Virus record (IMG/VR): IMGVR_UViG_3300025133_000318
Span: 1-37,096 of that record
DNA from: a virus
DNA length: 37,096 nucleotides
Reading direction: 5' to 3' (one strand)
In this document: in pieces, positions 32,301 to 36,892 of the stretch
Layout: the number at the start of each line of letters is the position of its first letter
How positions within the stretch are numbered: the first letter of the stretch is position 1
Position numbers and translations under genes: made by a program
The notes under the pieces: generated by a model
Databases searched by the model: none
The model's input: only the letters and a program-made list of their open reading frames with translations
Told to the model about the DNA's origin: nothing

Positions 32301-33170
32301 TTATGCAGCCCTTCTAACTTCTTCTAACATAGGAAGGATGGCTCGTACTTTCTCCTCTCTAAGTAGGATTACATTAGCTTTATTCTTCTCATTCTTAACC
32401 TTAGCATGTGTCGCCCAATCTGTCAAGGCATTTAGTACTGACCAGAGTGTTGCACCATCTTGGGATACATAATTAAGGAAGTTATGTGATAATCTTTTAT
32501 AAAGTAATTTATTATCTCCTGCTATCTTATTGAATATTATATCAACTTTATCGGTAGAGATTATTGTTTTAGGATAATCTTTCCATACATGCATTGTCTG
32601 CATATAAATTCCCAATGCCTTTCTAAGATGATCTGTTGCAAGATCTATATCCAGGCTCTTGCTATGTCTTTTTTTATAGGTAGCAAAGCTATTACCTATC
32701 ACCATGCCATTAAGACAGAGCATTCTAAAAGCACCTACCATACTACGAAATGTCCATGATCCATCATAACTATTTAGTACTGCTATCTGTAGTTGTAGGT
32801 CATCATTATCTTTAATACTGATAGTATGTTCTGGAAAGGTGTATTTCACTACTGTCCTGGCATTTCCATGTGATTGAGTTATATCTCTTTTTATTCCATC
32901 TGTATTGAGATTACTATTAATAATAGCCCGCTCAAATTGAGGTATGATAGTACTATTTGGAACTAATTTATAGTTTTTACCTACTACAGAGATTATTTTT
33001 CCAGTATGGGTATTTTCAATTGCTTTATGATTCTCAGCTCGTACCCCATTACTATTATATAATGGTGTACTATGTACTTCGTCAAAAGGCATATCATCAA
33101 ATAAGTTTGGTGTATTGTTCCTCTTCCAACGGATGTATTGTGTAGGTTCTTGATTTAAATGATTATGCAC
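32301..33170 (-). CDS. DUF932 domain protein
   Basis: This 289-residue protein shows the hallmark phrases of the DUF932 phage/plasmid family: SVVGKNYKLVPNSTIIPQF, then NARTVVKYTFPEHTI, then NSYDGSWTFRSMVGAFRMLC and NGMVIGNSFATYKKRH, followed by a helical C-terminal half. Such genes are carried by many phages and conjugative plasmids, frequently near ardA-like antirestriction genes. The biochemical activity is not established to my knowledge. It lies in the early operon six genes below ardA. Confidence 0.82.
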   Translation of the reverse strand: MHNHLNQEPTQYIRWKRNNTPNLFDDMPFDEVHSTPLYNSNGVRAENHKAIENTHTGKIISVVGKNYKLVPNSTIIPQFERAIINSNLNTDGIKRDITQSHGNARTVVKYTFPEHTISIKDNDDLQLQIAVLNSYDGSWTFRSMVGAFRMLCLNGMVIGNSFATYKKRHSKSLDIDLATDHLRKALGIYMQTMHVWKDYPKTIISTDKVDIIFNKIAGDNKLLYKRLSHNFLNYVSQDGATLWSVLNALTDWATHAKVKNEKNKANVILLREEKVRAILPMLEEVRRAA

Positions 33171-33393
33171 AACAATTTCTCCTTGTTAGTTCTTGAATTG
33201 CAACAGTTAGGACATCTGAAAGTATCTCACTATCTTTTAAGGATAGCAGGATTTTTGGGTAGTTATAAAAATACAGTTCAATGGTTCCTATATCATTGAG
33301 TGGGAGTGCTACCCTAATATTAGAATCTTGATTTAAAAAAACAATTTCATCTTTTATAACTTTTTCATTGGAATTACTATCTCTTTTTTCCAT
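33163..33393 (-). CDS. Small early protein, unknown function
   Basis: This 76-residue protein has a charged N-terminal part (MEKRDSNSNEKVIKDEI) and a beta-rich middle (IRVALPLNDIGTIELYFYNYPKILLSL), ending in RRNCCA. It overlaps the DUF932 start by eight bases and may act with it. The ribosome site is GGAG, ten bases from the start. No family recognised. Confidence 0.5.
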   Translation of the reverse strand: MEKRDSNSNEKVIKDEIVFLNQDSNIRVALPLNDIGTIELYFYNYPKILLSLKDSEILSDVLTVAIQELTRRNCCA

Positions 33394-33445
33394 TTTTTTT
33401 CTCCTTCAATTTCTCATCATTCAAAATGTTATACCATATAATAAG

Positions 33446-33467
33446 AAAAAGATCTCCTAGTGCTAGG
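33446..33467 (-). terminator. Weak intrinsic terminator candidate
   Basis: Immediately after a leftward stop codon, the minus strand reads CCTAG-CA-CTAGG (33467-33456) followed by AGATCTTTTTC. A 5-bp stem with a 2-base loop is short, so this is tentative; it may attenuate the early transcript. Confidence 0.35.
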
Positions 33468-33665
33468 CTACCGTAACCTATCACCAGGATCAATAATATT
33501 ATTTCCATCATTTTGAATACTCCTTAGCTGTCGTAATTTGTTTTCCATGTCTTCGTCTTCATCAAAATACGGGTTTAAATAAACATCATCTGCAAGTAAT
33601 TCTGCGCTGGAGGGTAGTAAATTCCAGTGGTTAAACTCATCAACAAGATCATAAATTTTAGTCAC
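33468..33665 (-). CDS. Small acidic early protein, unknown function
   Basis: This 65-residue, acidic protein (YFDEDEDMENKLRQL) has a hydrophobic N-terminal helix (IYDLVDEFNHWNLL). It starts one base after the upstream gene's stop and has a GGAGAG ribosome site inside that gene. It ends at a small hairpin. Function unknown. Confidence 0.5.
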   Translation of the reverse strand: MTKIYDLVDEFNHWNLLPSSAELLADDVYLNPYFDEDEDMENKLRQLRSIQNDGNNIIDPGDRLR

Positions 33666-33666
33666 T

Positions 33667-33969
33667 TCAATTCTCTCCTTCTTTTGAATGTTTCCTGTTT
33701 GGTGATATCCATGGGTCTAATTCCTTCTCGTATTTTATATACTCCTCTGGAGTTAGACATTCCTCATGTATCTTCTCATCTTCCCAATCAATATCACAAT
33801 CCAGACTAATCGGTTTATTGCATCTATCACATTCATACGCCATACATTCTGGACAAGCCCAACCATCATACTCATCATCGCTGGCTGGTATCCTATTCAC
33901 AAACCTGCCAGAGCCAAAGGAGGTATCCTTAAAGCAAAAAATACATTTATCTCCTATATCTTTATTCAT
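33667..33969 (-). CDS. Multi-cysteine zinc-binding early protein
   Basis: The start is placed at ATG 33969 (AAGGGG nine bases upstream) rather than the longer frame to 33999, which lies within the end of ardA. The 100 residues contain CIFC, a CPEC/CDRC pair and a CDID...HEEC end, giving about eight Cys/His in zinc-ribbon-like pairs. It is probably a structural Zn protein. It lies directly after ardA; function unknown. Confidence 0.6.
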   Translation of the reverse strand: MNKDIGDKCIFCFKDTSFGSGRFVNRIPASDDEYDGWACPECMAYECDRCNKPISLDCDIDWEDEKIHEECLTPEEYIKYEKELDPWISPNRKHSKEGEN

Positions 33970-33982
33970 ATTGGTATTCCCC

Positions 33983-34489
33983 TTAGTAACAAGTATCAAA
34001 ATAATGCCCTTCTGATTCGCAGTAGTTGTAGTTTTGCATTATGTCACGCGTAGTTCCTTCCCAGTTAATATGGATGTAACTAGGCAGGTCACCAATATCC
34101 CACATGTCATCTACCCAGTTCATAACAAAGTCCTTATCACTCGACCACTCACCATGATATGCTTCTTCTATCTTGTCATAGGGGATACTTAAAGCAGCTC
34201 CTGCCAGAAATACTTCTAGGTCAAGGTGTGAGGTTTTGACAGCTTCTATGTAGTCAAAAAAGTTATCATCTAAGTGACATTCAGATATAAGATTATCTGG
34301 AATCCCCTCCCAATCCTGGAACATGAATTCTGGATCATGCTCATCAGCGTGGAGTTTTTTACATGCAGCATAGAATTCTTTAGTATCTGAGAAGTTCTCA
34401 AGATCAAGCCAGTTCTCAAGATCAAGCCAGTCACCAGAAAGATCTCCATGATTATATTTTTTGTAAGTTCCCACATAGATTGAAGCCAT
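33983..34489 (-). CDS. ardA: Antirestriction protein ArdA (DNA mimic)
   Basis: ArdA mimics the bent B-form DNA bound by type I restriction-modification enzymes and blocks them. The 168 residues begin ASIYVGTYKKYNHGDLSGDW and contain EFYAACKKLHADEHDPE and FMFQDWEGIPD, which are the usual ArdA N-domain signatures. Asp/Glu are abundant through the whole protein, as needed for DNA mimicry. An extra WLDLEN hexapeptide (residues 27-32) repeats residues 21-26. It is the first gene of the long leftward operon, with an AAGGAG ribosome site, fitting immediate protection of entering DNA. ardA is best known from conjugative elements; phage examples are less usual. Confidence 0.92.
   Translation of the reverse strand: MASIYVGTYKKYNHGDLSGDWLDLENWLDLENFSDTKEFYAACKKLHADEHDPEFMFQDWEGIPDNLISECHLDDNFFDYIEAVKTSHLDLEVFLAGAALSIPYDKIEEAYHGEWSSDKDFVMNWVDDMWDIGDLPSYIHINWEGTTRDIMQNYNYCESEGHYFDTCY
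34395..34430 (-). repeat. 18-bp tandem duplication inside ardA
   Basis: TTCTCAAGATCAAGCCAG occurs twice in direct succession (34395-34412 and 34413-34430, plus strand). It adds six residues (WLDLEN) in frame. The two copies are identical, indicating a recent event. Confidence 0.95.
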
Positions 34490-34535
34490 TATTTCAATTC
34501 TCCTTATTGTTGACCATCAGTTTAAAAAATTTTTC

Positions 34536-34547
34536 GCACCTTTATTA
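34536..34547 (-). promoter_or_regulatory. TAATAAAGGTGC motif upstream of ardA, candidate promoter
   Basis: On the minus strand TTGATAATAAAGGTGC lies 47 bases upstream of the ardA start. TGATAAT resembles an extended -10 box, with AAAGGTG in the initially transcribed position. A small CCCT-CAAC-AGGG inverted repeat lies upstream (34554-34565). Confidence 0.45.
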
Positions 34548-34662
34548 TCAAACCCCCTGTTGAGGGTTAAAAATTTACAGTTTTCAAAATATACGAGAAG
34601 TCATTTTCATCACTCCTCAATGCTATTAAGCGAATGTAATCAATAAGTTAGAAAGTCTTTTG

Positions 34663-34674
34663 ACACCTTTATTA
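34663..34674 (-). promoter_or_regulatory. TAATAAAGGTGT motif between repeat cluster and ardA, candidate promoter
   Basis: On the minus strand TGGTAATAAAGGTGTC ends 174 bases before ardA. The first 14-base repeat (34701-34714) lies 27-40 bases upstream of the motif, in the place of a -35 box or activator site. Confidence 0.45.
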
Positions 34675-34700
34675 CCAATTCCCCGGCGCTGATCCATTTT

Positions 34701-34858
34701 GTTGCGGTGCACAATATATGTTGCGGTGCACAATACCCTGAGTATGTTGCAATGCACAATACCCCTGAGTATGTTGCAATGCACAATGGATATGTTGCGG
34801 TGCACAACACCCCGTTTATGTTGCAATGCACAACACTGATTACATTGTGCACCGCAAT
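34701..34858. repeat. Repeat cluster 1: seven copies of GTTGCRRTGCACAA
   Basis: Direct copies begin at 34701, 34720, 34746, 34773, 34794 and 34820. One inverted copy (ATTGTGCACCGCAA) lies at 34845-34858. Each has TTGC and ACAA half-sites around a 5-base centre, and is usually flanked by TAT before and TA or C after. Start-to-start spacing is 19-27 bases. The cluster lies upstream of the ardA operon and downstream of the terminator of the two-gene cassette. It is an operator or promoter-activator array, or replication iterons. Confidence 0.85.
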
Positions 34859-35068
34859 ATGCACAGAGCAAGCCCCGACGCTCTGGCCCACAGATAATGT
34901 GAATAGCTCTATTTAGCTCTGTATTGTGATCTAACGATAGCTTACTAAAAGGGTAGTAGTTACTAAAGGGTATTCGTTAAAATGCGTTTATGAGGATCCT
35001 GGCTCCATTTAAGGGGTAAACCTGCAGCAACTCACCCCGTCGCTCCCTGACCCATAAAACAGAGTGCC
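34859..35068. other. Non-coding stretch with short repeats
   Basis: No convincing gene is present in this stretch. A 6-bp inverted repeat CAGAGC/GCTCTG sits at 34864-34885. TTACTAAA(A)GGGTA is repeated at 34942-34955 and 34960-34972, 18 bases apart. The rest shows nothing I can identify. With the repeat cluster this 630-base gap separates the two leftward transcription units. Confidence 0.5.
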
Positions 35069-35096
35069 AAAAAAAAGCCCCTAACTAAGTAGGGGC
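35069..35096 (-). terminator. Rho-independent terminator of the two-gene cassette
   Basis: On the minus strand a 7-bp stem GCCCCTA/TAGGGGC (35096-35090 and 35083-35077) is followed by eight T (35076-35069). It begins about 24 bases after the stop of the 157-residue gene, closing the cassette. Confidence 0.9.
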
Positions 35097-35119
35097 AGAA
35101 AATATTTAAGTGTAGGGGT

Positions 35120-35593
35120 TTAAGCTACTTTGAGCTTTTCCAGAACAGAAGGATCGAAGCCGATAACCTTAGATGGTGCATTTCCTCTTGAGTTGGGACT
35201 CCAATTTTCGCCGTTATCTTTGGCGTACCGTTCACACTCCAATCTGAACATTTCTTCCAGTTGACCCCGTCGAAGCTCTACCACTGTCATTTTTTCCGCC
35301 TCGCTCTCCTGTTGTTGGATTGTTGCACTTGGATCATTAAGCCTCGCTCTAATTTTCTTTAGAGTGTTGGGGATCGAGGTATTAAGAATGTAATCCAATG
35401 ATGAACAAGGCGCGCCGGCGAGAAAATCAACCACCCAATAGACTATGTCGTTATCTTCTTCCCATTGGGTTGGGGGAAAATAAGCTTTCAATAGTTCGAT
35501 GTTGAGATCAAACAGGGAGGCTGTTACCTCTGGTGCGTCACTGACTGTGATGATGTCGGCGCTTTCTAAAGTTTTGAATGATAGGTTTGACAT
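35120..35593 (-). CDS. Unknown early protein, second gene of isolated cassette
   Basis: This 157-residue protein has a clear AAGGAG ribosome site. The N-terminal part is acidic and mixed alpha/beta (ESADIITVSDAPEVTASLFDLNIELLKAYF). Central residues 85-125 are a charged helix (QQQESEAEKMTVVELRRGQLEEMF) and the C-terminus is basic (SRGNAPSKVIGFD...LEKLKVA). I recognise no family and no helix-turn-helix. Its DNA is visibly richer in GC than the neighbouring early genes, hinting at separate acquisition. With the upstream 115-residue gene it forms a unit bounded by repeat clusters, promoter and terminator. Confidence 0.75.
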   Translation of the reverse strand: MSNLSFKTLESADIITVSDAPEVTASLFDLNIELLKAYFPPTQWEEDNDIVYWVVDFLAGAPCSSLDYILNTSIPNTLKKIRARLNDPSATIQQQESEAEKMTVVELRRGQLEEMFRLECERYAKDNGENWSPNSRGNAPSKVIGFDPSVLEKLKVA

Positions 35594-35664
35594 GTTGTTA
35601 CTCCTTGGTTGTGTCGGGATCGGGATGACCCCGACGATTAAAAATCATAGTTACTATTCAGCGA

Positions 35665-36012
35665 TCAAAGTTCTCCTTGGTTGTGAGCATCATATTCGGA
35701 AAGGTCTTTGATCATTGATTTCTCGAGAGTATCCCAAAACGAATACCGATAGTTTCCGTAAAGGTTACCTTGGGTCTGAACAAGTTTAACCGCTTTGTAG
35801 AAGGCTTCCTCAATAATCCAGTATTGCTGTTCTTCCATACATTCCTCGATCAGCTTGATAACAACTTGTTCTGACGGCGGATAATCTTCATTCTGATCCT
35901 GCTGATGATCCTTTTTCAAAGCCTCCTTAAAATCAAAAAAGTCTTTTTTTACTTCCTGAAGAAACTCGTCAAAATCATGATTTAATCTAGCAATATCAAC
36001 AGTATTTTTCAT
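35665..36012 (-). CDS. Unknown acidic helical early protein, first gene of isolated cassette
   Basis: This 115-residue protein is strongly acidic and apparently all-helical (DFDEFLQEVKKDFFDFKEALKKD, then VVIKLIEECMEEQQYWIIEEAFYKAVKLV). AGGAGA lies nine bases before the start. A sigma70-like promoter lies at 36087-36059. High acidity, small size and first-to-be-expressed position would suit a host-takeover or anti-defence protein, but no family is recognised and this is inference. Confidence 0.75.
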   Translation of the reverse strand: MKNTVDIARLNHDFDEFLQEVKKDFFDFKEALKKDHQQDQNEDYPPSEQVVIKLIEECMEEQQYWIIEEAFYKAVKLVQTQGNLYGNYRYSFWDTLEKSMIKDLSEYDAHNQGEL

Positions 36013-36058
36013 TAGGTCTATCTCCTAGAGGTTAGATGAAAAGGTACAACGTTGGAGA

Positions 36059-36087
36059 CTTCTACCAGAAAGCAAACCTCTTGTCAA
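36059..36087 (-). promoter_or_regulatory. Sigma70-like leftward promoter of the two-gene cassette
   Basis: On the minus strand TTGACA (36087-36082) is separated by 17 bases from TAGAAG (36064-36059), 47 bases upstream of the 115-residue gene. The -35 box is a perfect consensus; the -10 box matches four of six. Confidence 0.6.
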
Positions 36088-36110
36088 AAATAATTTACCT
36101 ATTGTTAAAT
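36081..36110 (+). promoter_or_regulatory. Possible rightward promoter back-to-back with the cassette promoter
   Basis: TTGTCA (36081-36086), 18 bases, TTAAAT (36105-36110). Its -35 box occupies the same bases as the leftward TTGACA. A transcript starting near 36117 would run through the second repeat cluster to the hairpin at 36229-36253. Weak consensus, so tentative. Confidence 0.35.
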
Positions 36111-36124
36111 AGACTGACGGGTAT

Positions 36125-36203
36125 GTTGCAACGCACAATGGATATGTTGTGATGCACAATACTGATGGTATGTTCCAATACCACAATATGTTGCACCGCA
36201 CAA
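36125..36203. repeat. Repeat cluster 2: four diverged copies of GTTGCRRYGCACAA
   Basis: Copies are at 36125-36138 (GTTGCAACGCACAA), 36146-36159 (GTTGTGATGCACAA), 36172-36186 (GTTCCAATACCACAA, one base longer) and 36190-36203 (GTTGCACCGCACAA). Spacing is 18-26 bases. The cluster begins 38 bases upstream of the cassette promoter's -35 box. TATG before and AAT after each unit are also shared with cluster 1. Confidence 0.8.
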
Positions 36204-36228
36204 TCCGCCCATATCCTCTTGCTAAACT

Positions 36229-36253
36229 AAGCCCCAACTTGTTTGGGGCTTTT
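36229..36253 (+). terminator. Rightward intrinsic terminator
   Basis: A 9-bp stem AAGCCCCAA (36229-36237) / TTGGGGCTT (36243-36251) with loop CTTGT ends in TTTT. It faces rightward although no rightward coding gene lies within 14 kb upstream, so it may end a small RNA or antisense transcription. Confidence 0.7.
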
Positions 36254-36266
36254 CATTGTCTCAGTA

Positions 36267-36346
36267 GAGCATAGAGCGTATTGTCGCCCCCTATGCTCCT
36301 ATACTCCACACTCTATACCGACGCTAACCTAGCCTCTGGAGAGTAT
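36267..36346. other. Pair of inverted repeats in non-coding DNA
   Basis: GAGCATAG (36267-36274) pairs with CTATGCTC (36291-36298), and ATACTC (36301-36306) with GAGTAT (36341-36346). No open frame is convincing here. These may be additional RNA hairpins or protein sites in the 880-base gap between the cassette and terS. Confidence 0.45.
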
Positions 36347-36390
36347 GAGACCACAATCATACCTACATTCTCTCCTATTTTTCGGTGATG

Positions 36391-36516
36391 GTGTTGATGT
36401 TCCGCCGTAGGCGGTATAAAAAGCCTACACGCTTGCGTGTAGACCTTTTGGTGTTGACGTTGACGTTCCGCCGGAGGCGGTATAAAAAGACTACACGCTT
36501 GCGTGTAGACCTTTTG
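36391..36516. terminator. Duplicated twin-hairpin block, probable bidirectional terminators
   Basis: Two units (36391-36450 and 36451-36516) each hold CCGCC-NNN-GGCGG, then TATAAAAAG, then CTACACG-CTTG-CGTGTAG, then ACCTTTTG. The outer AAAAG and CTTTT can extend the second hairpin on either strand, the usual form of a bidirectional intrinsic terminator. The CTTG loop is a stable tetraloop. A third partial unit begins at 36517 (GTGTTGACGTTG). The block insulates leftward early from rightward late transcription. Confidence 0.7.
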
Positions 36517-36532
36517 GTGTTGACGTTGCCGT

Positions 36533-36662
36533 AGCTGTTGCAAGTGGGGAGAGGTGTATAGAGAGTGGATGTGTCCCCCCTGCACTATCTATGAAGGATA
36601 AAGGAGTCTCTAAAGGGGGACCCATACACTCTCTATACACCTTGCCCCGCTTGGAGATAGCT
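36533..36662. repeat. Large imperfect palindrome (40-bp stem) before the terminase promoter
   Basis: Arms 36542-36581 and 36613-36652 pair over 40 positions with only about four mismatches (two G-T pairs tolerated), around a 31-base loop. AGCT at 36533-36536 and 36659-36662 extends the base. It contains no gene. It lies about 90 bases upstream of the late promoter's -35 box, so it is probably not part of that mRNA. Packaging site, replication structure, structured RNA or a small palindromic insertion are all possible. Confidence 0.85.
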
Positions 36663-36739
36663 CCTCTGCACATGGGAGGTAGTTTTGGAGGGGGTTAGTT
36701 TTGGAAAGGGGTATTTTTAGGGTTTTTTAAGTAATATAT

Positions 36740-36749
36740 GTAATATTAC
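36740..36749. promoter_or_regulatory. Palindrome GTAATATTAC abutting the late -35 box
   Basis: A perfect 10-base palindrome directly precedes TTTACA, with a related half GTAATATATG just before it (36731-36740). It is placed like an operator or activator site. Confidence 0.35.
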
Positions 36750-36778
36750 TTTACAATCTCTTAAAAATATGTTATAAT
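36750..36778 (+). promoter_or_regulatory. Strong sigma70-like promoter for terminase and late genes
   Basis: TTTACA (36750-36755), a 17-base spacer and TATAAT (36773-36778), with an extended -10 TGT. This is the best promoter in the window. Transcription would begin near 36785 and give a leader of about 108 bases before terS. Confidence 0.85.
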
Positions 36779-36813
36779 ATAAGTAGTAGTAAAGAAAAAA
36801 TAGAGAGGGTCGC

Positions 36814-36824
36814 TTGCATCGCAA
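36814..36824. promoter_or_regulatory. Dyad TTGCATCGCAA in the late leader
   Basis: A perfect TTGC-ATC-GCAA dyad lies between the late promoter and terS. It shares the TTGC half-site with the 14-base repeats of clusters 1 and 2, but has a shorter centre. It may be a weak related operator or chance. Confidence 0.3.
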
Positions 36825-36892
36825 TATGATTATTATCTTCCAAAACCTACCTCCCACCACTCCACTTTTTAACAGAGACAGAAAAGGATATA

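Larger units (their letters stand above)
36117..36253 (+). ncRNA. Candidate small RNA spanning repeat cluster 2
   Basis: A rightward promoter candidate at 36081-36110 and an intrinsic terminator at 36229-36253 would bound an RNA of about 135 bases. It contains four copies of the 14-base repeat and no open frame of note. Inferred only from the two signals; no rightward gene is nearby to explain the terminator. Confidence 0.3.
36674..36855. repeat. Inverted repeat flanking the late promoter
   Basis: GGGAGGTAGTTTTGG (36674-36688) is matched in inverse orientation by CCAAAACCTACCTCCC (36840-36855), with one extra base. A third related copy, GGTTAGTTTTGGA, is direct (about 36694-36706). The arms bracket the promoter at 36750-36778. 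They may be binding sites for a regulator or terminase. Confidence 0.65.

Noticed and set aside
34701-34858. CRISPR-like array
   Set aside because: Repeats are only 14 bases with 5-13-base gaps, one copy is inverted, and there are no cas1/cas2 genes; the Cas4-like nuclease is a lone phage recombination enzyme.
34860-34870. DnaA box (ATATGCACA near repeat cluster 1)
   Set aside because: A single one-mismatch site is expected by chance and no array of boxes is present.
34626-34916. Open frames of 69-83 residues on both strands across repeat cluster 1
   Set aside because: They arise from translating the 14-base repeats (repeated CNQC/VHRN-like phrases), have no ribosome site and overlap each other.
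36025-36673. Minus-strand frames of 60-90 residues in the large non-coding gap
   Set aside because: They run through hairpins and duplicated terminator units and show no plausible starts.
36674-36722. G-quadruplex upstream of the late promoter
   Set aside because: Four G-runs exist but loops are about 7-20 bases long; the inverted-repeat explanation is stronger.
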